DNA from: Chitinophagaceae bacterium
GTDB lineage: Bacteria > Bacteroidota > Bacteroidia > Chitinophagales > Chitinophagaceae
Length of the DNA stretch: 64,000 nucleotides
Reading direction: 5' to 3'
NCBI GenBank assembly: GCA_019638595.1
Contig: JAHBTJ010000014.1
Span: forward strand, 62,001-126,000
The first letter of the stretch is position 1. Each line of letters opens with the position of its first letter. Shown one piece after another: positions 9,488 through 17,786 of the stretch. Made by a program: the position numbers and the translations under genes. The notes below the pieces were generated by a model that saw only the letters and a list, made by a program, of their open reading frames with translations, had not been told where the DNA came from and made no database searches.

Positions 9488-10498
9488 TCATTTTAAGTTG
9501 GCCCGCTCATCTTCTATAAGCTGCTCTGCTTTTATTATATACGGCTCAAGCATCCTTCTTTCTTCGGGTAATATCCTGCGATTCCTGTCTTTCCAATCCC
9601 TGCTGAACGGTTGCACAGTTTCAGCACCATAAATAAAGGCCCCGTTACCCGCTCTCCAATACTGGAACCACAGGCTGTTCATATCCTGTATCCGTTTACG
9701 CAGGGGCTCATATTGCTCTTTGTATACCCAGGGAAGGGACAGCTCTTTCATAATAAGTGATGCAGCCAGTTGCTGCGCCCTGGCTGTTAAATGTATACCG
9801 TCTGTAGTATAGCGCTCATTCAATTCATGGGCTTTCAACTGCCGGAATAAATCTACATATACATACCCTTCTTCAGCAGTCATTTTTTTTATTGCCATAG
9901 CATATTTATCTACAGGCGCCCGGGCAGCAGGTATATTTTCCACCCGTTTTCCGGTTAATGCAAACGCCTCTATTTCAAATGGAATGGGAGATATCACTAC
10001 GATCCGCCGGTCTTTTTTTCGCGCATTACTCAACAGGCTCCTGTAATCGTTGATAAATTTTGGGAGGGAATCCTCTCCTTTTAAAGATTCCATTTGCCCG
10101 AACTGAACAAAAAGAATGCTGCAGTTCACACTATCCAAGTTGCTTTCCCATCCTTCAAAACCTGTTTCCCGGTATTGTTCCTCCACCACATCGCCCTCCC
10201 AGGCCATATTACGGAAATGCAGCTTCCTGCCGGGGCTGGCAGCTATCAACAGCGTTTCCAGGTATCCCTCCTTTCTAAAATCAGCGATATTGGTACCACC
10301 TGTAAAAACCACTACATCATTATGTGTAAGCTCCAGTTGCGCGGCAGGCCATCCCTCCGGGTTATTGTCATTAAAAAAACGGGGGTCCGTTCCGGGAGAG
10401 GAATTACAACACACGAACATTGTTACAGCTATACCAACACAGAACAAGCCGGAGGAAGAGCGGTAACAATGCTGCAGGAAGGGAATTGGTAATCGCAT
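9488..10498 (-). CDS. SGNH/GDSL-hydrolase-like lipoprotein with altered active-site blocks
   Basis: A 336-residue lipoprotein (signal segment 18-30, lipobox Cys at 30/31) with an SGNH fold. Block V is intact as DGIHL (Asp233, His236). Block I, normally GDS, reads TGGT (66-69), and the block III region reads FGQMES (133-138) where a G-x-N signature is expected. The usual Ser nucleophile and oxyanion Asn are therefore not seen. It may be a binding protein or use another nucleophile such as Thr69. It is paired with the PVC-type dehydrogenase 12 bp downstream. ATG at 10498 was preferred over an upstream TTG at 10510. Confidence 0.78.
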   Translation of the reverse strand: MRLPIPFLQHCYRSSSGLFCVGIAVTMFVCCNSSPGTDPRFFNDNNPEGWPAAQLELTHNDVVVFTGGTNIADFRKEGYLETLLIAASPGRKLHFRNMAWEGDVVEEQYRETGFEGWESNLDSVNCSILFVQFGQMESLKGEDSLPKFINDYRSLLSNARKKDRRIVVISPIPFEIEAFALTGKRVENIPAARAPVDKYAMAIKKMTAEEGYVYVDLFRQLKAHELNERYTTDGIHLTARAQQLAASLIMKELSLPWVYKEQYEPLRKRIQDMNSLWFQYWRAGNGAFIYGAETVQPFSRDWKDRNRRILPEERRMLEPYIIKAEQLIEDERANLK

Positions 10499-10592
10499 CA
10501 ATAATCTCAATTTGTTGCAGAAGTTACATAAACTATATAAAGCTATTCATTTTTGCTTCATCAGCAAGCCTGCTTTACTAACCGGGGTGCAA

Positions 10593-11501
10593 TTAAGCCA
10601 TCTCTTTACTTTTTGCTGTTTCCGTGCAACGCCTGCTGAATTCAAGCGGACTTAATTTTGTGATCCTTTTGAATTGATAATAAAAATTAGAAAGGCTGTC
10701 AAAGCCACAGGTGTAGCCAATTTCTTTTACCGGTTTCTCACCATGACTGATCATCTGGCAGGCTTTGCTGATCCTGTATTCCGTTAAAAATTCAATATAG
10801 GTTTTATTTGCCAGTGTTTTGAAATAGCGACAGAACGACTCCCTGGTAAGGTTAGCTATCCTCGCTACCTTCTCTATTGTAATATGTTCGTCGAAGTTGG
10901 AATAGGTATAATTTAAGACTTCGTTAAACCTGTGGTCATTCATACAATAGGGACCGGGATCGTTATTGGATCTGTTGCTGCTGATAAGTTCCCGGCAAAT
11001 GCTTTTTGAAGTGAGCCGCTTCAGTATTTCAAGTAAAATAATGATCGCATCTAACGATGAAGCGCCGAACATTCTTTCCATCAAAGGAATAATGTTTGCT
11101 TTTCCTTCTTCGGTTATACATATCCCGTTCCGCGATGTAACTAACAATTCATATACTTCTTTCAGTTCCGGGAGCTTCAAAAACTCCCTGCCCAAAAAGT
11201 TCTCTCCAAATTGTACTACCAACGCTTCCGGAGCGGGATTTCCTTCTGCCAGCATTTCCTCATCATGCAAAAAGCCATGGGGGGTATTAGAACCTATCAG
11301 CACAAGGTCATTGTCTTCAAATGACTCTACGGATTTGCCGATAACCCGGGAACCTCTTGAATGCCTTACCAGGACGAGCTCTATTTCGGGATGATAATGC
11401 ATCCCCCTGTACAGGTTATGCCCTTTGTCCACCTTCAGGTGAAAGCTGCTACCGGGATTAAAAAAGATTTGCTTGAACGAGGGTTTCAACGCTTGTAACA
11501 T
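10593..11501 (-). CDS. AraC family transcriptional regulator (cupin + HTH)
   Basis: A 302-residue regulator. The N-terminal cupin-like sensor domain has a MHYHPEIELVLV segment (about residues 34-45) and SNTPHGFLHDE. The C-terminal double HTH (about 190-290) has ITIEKVARIANLTRESFCRYFK and ends in the second HTH (GFDSLSNFYYQFKRITKLSPLEF). Such proteins usually sense sugars. It lies upstream of the SGNH/PVC-dehydrogenase pair on the same strand and is divergent from the LacI-type gene, so it may control one or both. The intergenic region holds a perfect palindrome at 11539-11560. Confidence 0.92.
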   Translation of the reverse strand: MLQALKPSFKQIFFNPGSSFHLKVDKGHNLYRGMHYHPEIELVLVRHSRGSRVIGKSVESFEDNDLVLIGSNTPHGFLHDEEMLAEGNPAPEALVVQFGENFLGREFLKLPELKEVYELLVTSRNGICITEEGKANIIPLMERMFGASSLDAIIILLEILKRLTSKSICRELISSNRSNNDPGPYCMNDHRFNEVLNYTYSNFDEHITIEKVARIANLTRESFCRYFKTLANKTYIEFLTEYRISKACQMISHGEKPVKEIGYTCGFDSLSNFYYQFKRITKLSPLEFSRRCTETAKSKEMA

Positions 11502-11538
11502 GATCTATTAAATTAATAGGCGCCTGAAATATTACAGT

Positions 11539-11560
11539 TTTAGGAAAACGTTTTCCTAAA
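11539..11560. promoter_or_regulatory. 22-bp perfect palindrome, probable LacI-type operator
   Basis: The left half TTTAGGAAAAC is followed directly by its exact reverse complement, centred on a CG step as in most LacI/GalR operators. It sits between the divergent araC-type and lacI-type starts. A second half-site with the same CGTTTTCC core lies at 11614-11621, about 64 bp centre to centre (roughly six helical turns). Autoregulation by the LacI-type protein at 11811, and control of the AraC gene, are inferred. Confidence 0.75.
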
Positions 11561-11810
11561 ATACAAAAACCTGGCTAATCATCCCGTTATTTCTATCAAT
11601 TTTTTGATAAAATCGTTTTCCTTTTTAAGAACTTTGCCCGGGATGTTTGCCTTACTACCTGGCAGAGACCAGTGCAACAGGCTTTGCCAGCCGCTTTGAG
11701 AAAATGCGGAAGAAACAGGGATATTTCACCGGAATACATGTTAATATCCAGCATTAAAAGCCGGGCAAAAATGAATTTCTTGTGATATAGTTCATTAGCT
11801 TAGTAATACT

Positions 11811-12884
11811 ATGCCGGGAGAAAAAGAAAAGAAAAAAAGGGCTACGATCCGTGATATTGCGGATGCTGTAGGTATTGCTCCATCTTCTGTTTCCAAGGCG
11901 CTGAACGATCTTCCTACCATAAGCGAGAACATGAAAACGCTGGTAAGGGCCAAAGCGCGGGAGCTTAACTACAAGCATAATTCCAATGCTGCCAATCTCA
12001 GGAGGGGAAGGTCCAGGACCATTGGCGTGATCGTTCCAAAAATAAATGTGGCTTTTTTTGCTGATATTATTGCCGGCATTGAACAGGCTTGCTTTGAAAA
12101 CGACCACCGGCTTATTATCTGCCAGTCACACGAATCGTTTGAAAGAGAGATGCAGGCTGTTGAAACACTTATCCAGCAAAATGTGGATTGCGTATTGATC
12201 TCTCTTTCGCAGGAAACAAAAACCACTGACCATCTCAAAGAGATCACCAATCACAATATCCAGCTTGTGCAGTTCGACCGTGTGGATCATACCTTCGGTA
12301 GCCATATACTTGTAAATGATAACCGGGAGGCGTCTTTCAAAGCCGTGCAGCACCTGATCAGCCAGGGCTATAAAAAGATCGCTTTTTTTGGAGGGCCGGA
12401 TTATCTTCCTCTTTACAAAGAAAGAAAACAAGGTTACCTGGATGCTATCGGGAGCGCAGGTTTAACGATTCCCTATAATTTTATTGTTGACAACATTTTA
12501 AAAAGAGCGCCTGCCGAGGTTGCAGCCACGGAGCTGTTAAGGCTGAAATTCGCCCCCGATGCCTTTTTTACTGTTTCTGATTACGCCGCGCTGGGCGTTT
12601 TAAAGGCCGCAGAACGTTGTGGAAAAAAGGTGCCGGGAGATATAGGCATCATCGGCTTTTCCAATGAAGCTTTTACGGAAGTAACATCACCAACGCTTTC
12701 TTCGGTAAGCCAGCAGAGCAGGGAAATGGGCAGGGAAACGGCATATATCTACTTCAATTATGTTCTCAACCATCACGATGATGATAAAGCAGCCCATTCG
12801 CTGAAGCTGGTGATTGAAAGCGCTGTCATTGAGCGGGAATCATCCGTTAGAAAAAATAAGAAAGGAAATAAAGCAGGTTTATAG
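11811..12884 (+). CDS. LacI family DNA-binding transcriptional regulator
   Basis: A 357-residue repressor-type regulator. The N-terminal LacI HTH (ATIRDIADAVGIAPSSVSKA, about residues 11-30) and hinge helix (NAANLRRGRSRTIGVIVP) are followed by a periplasmic-binding-protein-like sensor domain (about 65-340; DCVLISLSQET, FFGGPDYLPLYKERKQGY, IGIIGFSNEAF). The ligand is probably a sugar but unknown. It is divergent from an AraC regulator and convergent with a GH16 lipoprotein gene. The 22-bp palindrome about 260 bp upstream is its likely operator. A 170-bp stretch between that region and the start contains no ORF that I can support. Confidence 0.94.
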   Translation: MPGEKEKKKRATIRDIADAVGIAPSSVSKALNDLPTISENMKTLVRAKARELNYKHNSNAANLRRGRSRTIGVIVPKINVAFFADIIAGIEQACFENDHRLIICQSHESFEREMQAVETLIQQNVDCVLISLSQETKTTDHLKEITNHNIQLVQFDRVDHTFGSHILVNDNREASFKAVQHLISQGYKKIAFFGGPDYLPLYKERKQGYLDAIGSAGLTIPYNFIVDNILKRAPAEVAATELLRLKFAPDAFFTVSDYAALGVLKAAERCGKKVPGDIGIIGFSNEAFTEVTSPTLSSVSQQSREMGRETAYIYFNYVLNHHDDDKAAHSLKLVIESAVIERESSVRKNKKGNKAGL

Positions 12885-12903
12885 CACTATTGCAATAAAC
12901 CTT

Positions 12904-13692
12904 CTATTCCTTAAACTCATAAAACCTTACCCAATCAATTTCCATTTCAACAGGCAGGTCGGCCGGATCAACTTCCCCTACCCAGCTACCTCCAAGCTGC
13001 ATATCCAGCAGCAGGTAATATTTGTACTGATCAAACGGGAACTGGCCTTCCCTGTCTGTTTGGATACGGGGGTAAGAAAATGTTCTTTTATTATTGATAA
13101 AAAACACCAGGCTATCACGATGCAGCTCTACGGTATAGGTATTAAACCCGTTAGGGTCTATAGGGCCGGTCGCTCCCTGCTTCGGCTCTTTCATTTTAAG
13201 ATTGTACGTATAATGCGAATGCACTGTTTGATAAGCGATGCTGTCAAAATTCAGCCTTTCCATGATATCTATTTCACCACCATCCGGCCATTTCATGTCT
13301 TGCGATAACAGCCAGAAAGCCGGCCACGCTCCCCTGGCGCCATTCAGTTTTGCATATATTTCCAGGCGTCCGAAACCAAATGCCACTTTATCTTTCGTGT
13401 ATATACCTCCTGTTAAATACCTGGCGGTATCGTTGGGTAAACTATGATTCACTATACCACGTAAAATCAATCTACCATCTCTCATCGCATAACATGAATC
13501 AAAATCGCTCATATATTTTTGCCATTCCGGCGTTCCCCTGGGTATTTTAGACCAGCGGGTAATATCAAAAGTGCCGGTTTGATCAAAATTTTCCTCCCAT
13601 TTTAAAACAGTTTTTTGAGCCTGCTTTTGTACGGAACAAGCCATACAAAATAAAAATCCGCCGGCTAATACATATAACCTGAATATTTTCAT
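12904..13692 (-). CDS. Glycoside hydrolase family 16 lipoprotein
   Basis: A 262-residue secreted lipoprotein (hydrophobic residues 3-18, lipobox Cys19). It has the GH16 jelly-roll catalytic signature EIDIME: Glu140 nucleophile, Asp142, Glu145 acid/base. Preceding GARGAWPAFWLL and following HSHYTYNL segments are also family-typical. GH16 enzymes cleave beta-1,3/1,4-glucans, agarose, carrageenan or xyloglucan; specificity is not readable here, but the compact form most resembles laminarinase/licheninase types. It is probably anchored in the outer membrane or faces the periplasm. ATG at 13692 preferred; an ATG at 13701 adds three residues. It converges with the LacI-type regulator, a plausible controller. 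Confidence 0.93.
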   Translation of the reverse strand: MKIFRLYVLAGGFLFCMACSVQKQAQKTVLKWEENFDQTGTFDITRWSKIPRGTPEWQKYMSDFDSCYAMRDGRLILRGIVNHSLPNDTARYLTGGIYTKDKVAFGFGRLEIYAKLNGARGAWPAFWLLSQDMKWPDGGEIDIMERLNFDSIAYQTVHSHYTYNLKMKEPKQGATGPIDPNGFNTYTVELHRDSLVFFINNKRTFSYPRIQTDREGQFPFDQYKYYLLLDMQLGGSWVGEVDPADLPVEMEIDWVRFYEFKE

Positions 13693-13798
13693 ATCCTGCA
13701 ATTTAGTGTTCCTGGGAATCGTAAATTATTTTATTATTAACTCTTTTTAAAACCATACGGCAGAATCATACATCAAAATATTAATATTGTTTGACAAC

Positions 13799-14662
13799 AT
13801 GGGGAAAAAAATCCCCTTTTTTTATAATAACCTGTTTAAAATTTACGGAACGTTTTTAGGATTACAGCAGGTATTTATGAAGTCAAACCCGCCACGTACA
13901 TACATCATTTCCCAAAAGCTGGATGCCTTTTTCAGTGATGTATATGCTATCATGAATTTTATAGGAAGGTTCTTCAGGGAGCTGGGCCCGCCTTACGAAT
14001 GGAGAGAAATTATACGGCAATGCTATATGGTGGGCTGGAAATCGCTGCCGCTTATATCTGTAACCAGCTTTGTGGTTGGAATAGTATTTACCAAACAGTC
14101 GCGGCCCTCACTGTCTGAATTTGGGGCTACCTCATGGTTACCTTCGCTGGTAGCCATTGCTATTTTCAGGGCGCTGGCTCCATTGGTAACAGCGCTGATC
14201 GCTGCCGGTAAAGTGGGTTCGAACATAGGCGCTGAATTAGGATCAATGCGGGTAACCGAACAGATCGACGCGATGGAAGTTTCTGCCACCAACCCATTTA
14301 AATTCCTGGTAGTGAGCCGCGTGCTGGCCACCAGTTGCATGCTGCCGGTCTTAATGTTTTATATGGCATTCATCAGCATGCTGGGCGCCTATCTTAATAT
14401 ACTGGTGAATGAAGACACCAGCTTTTCGGCTTTTTTTATAAAGGCGCTGGATAAGATCACTTTCCTGGATTTGTTTTCTTCGCTCATAAAAACAATTGTT
14501 TTTGGATTCAGCATCGGAATTATAGGATGCTACCAGGGATACCACGCCACCCAGGGCACCCAGGGAGTTGGACGCGCCGCCAATTTTGCGGTAGTTACTT
14601 CCATGTTCGTTGTTTTTATAGAAGAAATTATAGCCGTACAAATTACAAACTGGTTCAGGTAA
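13799..14662 (+). CDS. mlaE: MlaE family ABC transporter permease
   Basis: A 287-residue integral membrane protein of the MlaE family, the permease of MCE-type lipid transporters that move phospholipids between the inner and outer membranes. Family-typical segments include AGKVGSNIGAELGSMRVTEQ (about 137-156) and IDAMEVSATNPFKFLVVSR, then several transmembrane helices. ATG at 13799; a TTG at 13787 is less likely. It is the first gene of a tight three-gene operon: 3 bp to the ATPase gene and 1-bp overlap to the MCE gene. Confidence 0.93.
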   Translation: MGKKIPFFYNNLFKIYGTFLGLQQVFMKSNPPRTYIISQKLDAFFSDVYAIMNFIGRFFRELGPPYEWREIIRQCYMVGWKSLPLISVTSFVVGIVFTKQSRPSLSEFGATSWLPSLVAIAIFRALAPLVTALIAAGKVGSNIGAELGSMRVTEQIDAMEVSATNPFKFLVVSRVLATSCMLPVLMFYMAFISMLGAYLNILVNEDTSFSAFFIKALDKITFLDLFSSLIKTIVFGFSIGIIGCYQGYHATQGTQGVGRAANFAVVTSMFVVFIEEIIAVQITNWFR

Positions 14663-14665
14663 TAT

Positions 14666-15445
14666 ATGCATAAAAAAATACGACATACCGATATACAGGA
14701 TCAGCACGCTGATATCATGATCAGGGATCTTCATAAATCTTTTGGAGCTAATTCCGTATTAAAGGGGGTGAACCTGGATGTGTTCAGGGGTGAAAATGTA
14801 GTGGTGCTGGGCAGGTCAGGAACAGGTAAATCCGTATTGATCAAAATAATTGCAGGATTGCTTAAGCCCGATAGCGGAACAGTGATTGTGCTGGATAAAA
14901 ATGTTCCGGAACTGGATGATAAGGAACTGCTGCAGTTGCGACTGAAGATAGGATTTTCATTTCAAAGCAGCGCCTTATATGATAGCATGACAGTCAAAGA
15001 AAACCTTGAGTTTCCGTTGCTGCGTAACTCAAGAAACCTTACAAAAGCAGCAATAAATACCCATGTGGAAGAAGCGCTCGACGCGGTGGGCTTACAGCAA
15101 ACGATCCATCAATATCCTTCGGAATTATCGGGCGGTCAACGCAAACGGATTGGTATTGCACGCACGCTTATTATGCGCCCGTTAATTATGCTGTACGATG
15201 AGCCGACAGCAGGACTGGACCCTGTTACGAGTGTAGAGATCAACAACCTGATCAATGAAGTGCAGGAACGGTATAATACTTCTTCTATCATTATTACACA
15301 CGACCTTACCTGCGCTAAAGCAACCGGCGACAGGGTAGCAATTTTACTGGACGGGAGCTTTATACGAACCGGGAGGTTTGAAGAAGTGTTCGCGACCCGG
15401 GATGAAAGGATAACCAGTTTTTACGAATATAATTTTATTGACTAA
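14666..15445 (+). CDS. mlaF: MlaF-type ABC transporter ATP-binding protein
   Basis: A 259-residue ATPase that energises the MlaE permease. Walker A is GRSGTGKS (about residues 50-57), the Q-loop is in FSFQSSALYD, the ABC signature is LSGGQRKR, Walker B is LIMLYDEPT, and the H-loop is IITHD. The N-terminal 20 residues before MIRDLHKSF are not conserved in the family, so translation could start a little later. It overlaps the next gene by 1 bp (TAATG), so translation is coupled. Confidence 0.94.
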   Translation: MHKKIRHTDIQDQHADIMIRDLHKSFGANSVLKGVNLDVFRGENVVVLGRSGTGKSVLIKIIAGLLKPDSGTVIVLDKNVPELDDKELLQLRLKIGFSFQSSALYDSMTVKENLEFPLLRNSRNLTKAAINTHVEEALDAVGLQQTIHQYPSELSGGQRKRIGIARTLIMRPLIMLYDEPTAGLDPVTSVEINNLINEVQERYNTSSIIITHDLTCAKATGDRVAILLDGSFIRTGRFEEVFATRDERITSFYEYNFID

Positions 15446-16446
15446 TGGAAGCGCAGAAAAACAGGAAAGCGGTCATCACCGGCATATTTGCTGCAATAGG
15501 CATTGCTATATTTATAACAGGCATATTTACACTCGGTGGGCAACAGAAAGTATTTGTAAGATCTGTAAATGTTTTTGCGGTTTTTGATGATGTAAGCGGT
15601 TTGCAGCAGGGTAATAATATCTGGTTTTCGGGAGTGAAGATCGGCATTGTGAAAAAAATAGAATTCTATAACAATTCGCAGGTAAAGGTAACGCTGCATA
15701 TAGAAGAAAAAGCGCGGGAATTTATACGCGCCGACGCGAAAGCCAAAATTGGTTCTGATGGATTGATCGGCAACAAGATCATTGTTATTTATGGTGGCAG
15801 TACCGGCGCACCAGCCATAGAAGGCGGGGAAAATCTGGCGGTTGAAAAAACGGTGGGTACAGATGATATGTTTGCTACTTTACAGGAAAGCAATATGAAC
15901 CTGATTGATATTACCCGCAATATAAAAGCAGTAAGTAAGCAACTGGCAGACGGACAGGGAACACTGGCCGCTTTATTAAATGAGCGTACGCTTTATAACG
16001 AGATGACCAGCATTATGGCGTCTTTAAAACGGGCGGTTAACAACAGCGAAAAGCTTACGGCAGGCATAGCAAATTACAGCGCCCGGCTTCAAACACCCGG
16101 CACACTGGCTTCAGATCTTGTAAGCGACACTACCATTATTCCGGAGCTGAAGTACACCGCGCAACAATTAAACATTGCTTCCTCGGCAATAGTAGCATTG
16201 AGCGATAATATAAAAGACGCCACGTTTGCGTTAAGCGACAGTAACAATACTGTTAGTGTTTTATTGCGGGATGAAAAAGCAGCCGCTGACCTACGGGCTA
16301 TTCTGACAAACCTGAACACCGGCAGTAAAAAGCTGGATGAAAACCTGGAAGCCCTGCAGCATAATTTTTTATTGCGTGGCTTCTTCCGCAAAAAAGCGAA
16401 AAGAGAAGCCAAAGCCCTGCAGGATAGTATAAAAATGAGCCGGTAA
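15445..16446 (+). CDS. mlaD: MlaD/MCE-domain lipid transport protein
   Basis: A 333-residue protein anchored by one N-terminal transmembrane helix (about residues 10-32). An MCE domain (about 40-115; VFDDVSGLQQGNNIWFSGVKIG) is followed by a long predicted helical C-terminal region. This is the substrate-binding periplasmic subunit of the Mla system; family members form hexameric rings. The basic C-terminus (RGFFRKKAKREAKALQ) is common among Bacteroidota homologues. It ends the mlaE-F-D operon. No MlaB/MlaC is visible nearby, as is usual in this phylum. Confidence 0.92.
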   Translation: MEAQKNRKAVITGIFAAIGIAIFITGIFTLGGQQKVFVRSVNVFAVFDDVSGLQQGNNIWFSGVKIGIVKKIEFYNNSQVKVTLHIEEKAREFIRADAKAKIGSDGLIGNKIIVIYGGSTGAPAIEGGENLAVEKTVGTDDMFATLQESNMNLIDITRNIKAVSKQLADGQGTLAALLNERTLYNEMTSIMASLKRAVNNSEKLTAGIANYSARLQTPGTLASDLVSDTTIIPELKYTAQQLNIASSAIVALSDNIKDATFALSDSNNTVSVLLRDEKAAADLRAILTNLNTGSKKLDENLEALQHNFLLRGFFRKKAKREAKALQDSIKMSR

Positions 16447-16566
16447 CCAAGCGGTTATCTTACGCCGGCGCTCGTACCGTTAAAAATACAATTGCTTTTC
16501 CTATTATGATTCAATTTAAAGTATACATAAACCCCACCCGAAGCAGTGCGTTTTTCTGAAAAAAAT

Positions 16567-16596
16567 TTTGCTGGAAATTTTGAACGCTTATCTTTG
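16567..16596 (+). promoter_or_regulatory. Bacteroidota sigma-70 promoter for tRNA-Val
   Basis: A TTTG box at 16567-16570 and a perfect TAnnTTTG box (TATCTTTG) at 16589-16596 are separated by 18 bp, matching the -33/-7 consensus of the phylum. The tRNA starts 37 bp beyond the -7 box, leaving a short 5' leader. Confidence 0.85.
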
Positions 16597-16675
16597 CACT
16601 CCCAATTAAAACGGGGAAGTTCTAAACGTATCGGGAGCATAGCTCAGTTGGTTCAGAGCATCTGCCTTACAAGCA

Positions 16676-17049
<374 letters not shown>

Positions 17050-17058
17050 CAGATGAAC

Positions 17059-17091
17059 AGGTTTTGATTATTGCTATCAAAACCTTTTTTT
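17059..17091 (+). terminator. Duplicated terminator hairpin
   Basis: Same 10-bp stem, 7-nt loop and T-run as at 16717-16749. Here it could end transcripts that read through the GIY-YIG ORF. Confidence 0.88.
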
Positions 17092-17093
17092 AT

Positions 17094-17398
17094 TATGTGG
17101 AGGGAGTTGCCGGCATAGGTGATACCGTTGATGAGGCAAAGAAAGGAGCACTTGATGCCATTGAAATACAAAAGGAACTGGGTAATTTTAAAGCAGGTAT
17201 AAGTTTGACATGCAAAGCATGTTGAACCATTATAAAAGAATATTTTCGTTGGCTGCTCTTGAACGTATTACAGGGATTGATCAAAAATACCTGCAGCATT
17301 ACTCATCCGGGTTAAAAAAACCCAGACCCGGGCGCCTGAAAAAAATTGAGAAATCGTTGCACAACCTGGGTGCAGAACTGATGACTTTGGAACTTTAA
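17094..17398 (+). pseudogene. Remnant of a HicB-family antitoxin-like gene
   Basis: Two adjacent frames together resemble the Bacteroidota HicB-like antitoxin. Frame one (17094-17225) reads YVEGVAGIGDTVDEAKKG and ALDAIEIQKELGNFKAG, like the N-terminal HicB fold. Frame two (about 17198-17398) reads YKFDMQSMLNHYKRIF and then an HTH-like part with LERITGIDQKYLQHYSSGLKK, ending in AELMTLEL. The first beta strand and start codon are missing, cut at the end of the 83-bp repeat, and about 15 residues plus the frame are lost near 17195-17205. No HicA toxin is present. A downstream start at 17210 could still give a 62-residue peptide. The family call is from memory of related sequences. Confidence 0.65.
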
Positions 17399-17490
17399 TT
17401 TTTGATTGACGCTAAAAATGGTTTTAGCTTACCTGTTTCGGGAGATTTTTTATATACCCTTGTGCTCGCCCTGCATGCAATATTAACTGA

Positions 17491-17715
17491 TCACGAAACC
17501 ATGACTGAGCCAATTTTTTTTCTTATATCCTTTAAAGCCTTGTTGAGCGTTTTTATTTCTTCCTGTTTAAAAAATGCCGGCTTTCCGTTAACCGTATTAC
17601 CATTTATTCTTTGATAAAGCCATTGGCTTTTTGGTTACTTTTTCTTTGTTAATTCCTTTTCTATTTTGGTTAAGGTTTACAATTGTTCAAGGAGCTCATT
17701 TACTTCTGTATACAA
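17491..17715 (-). pseudogene. Remnant of a small HTH-like protein gene (DUF5053-like)
   Basis: One minus-strand frame of 75 codons, broken by two in-frame stops, reads TEVNELLEQL, then TLTKIEKELTKKK, then PKSQWLYQRINGNTVNGKPA and FFKQEEIKTLNKALKDI, ending GSVMVS and stop (17491-17493). The WLYQRINGN...VNGKPA pattern recalls small Bacteroidota proteins annotated as DUF5053. There is no usable start upstream. I read it as a decayed gene in the tRNA-linked island. The rest of the 17399-17736 stretch shows nothing else. Confidence 0.5.
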
Positions 17716-17735
17716 TTACCTTATAGAAATGAAAC

Positions 17736-17761
17736 AAAAAAGCTGCCGTGCGGCAGCTTTT
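17736..17761 (-). terminator. Rho-independent terminator
   Basis: A perfect hairpin: AAAAGCTGCCG, loop TG, CGGCAGCTTTT, lying 26 bp past the stop of the minus-strand TonB receptor gene. The flanking A/T runs make it potentially bidirectional. Confidence 0.85.
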
Positions 17762-17786
17762 CAGAAGAAATATCAATTAAAAATGC

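Noticed and set aside
10094-10492. Plus-strand 132-codon frame antisense to the SGNH-like gene
   Set aside because: Shadow of the minus-strand gene, without start-site support or recognisable sequence.
17402-17614. Plus-strand 70-codon frame in the tRNA-linked island
   Set aside because: The opposite strand carries a better, protein-like (though broken) reading here; the plus frame has no recognisable features.
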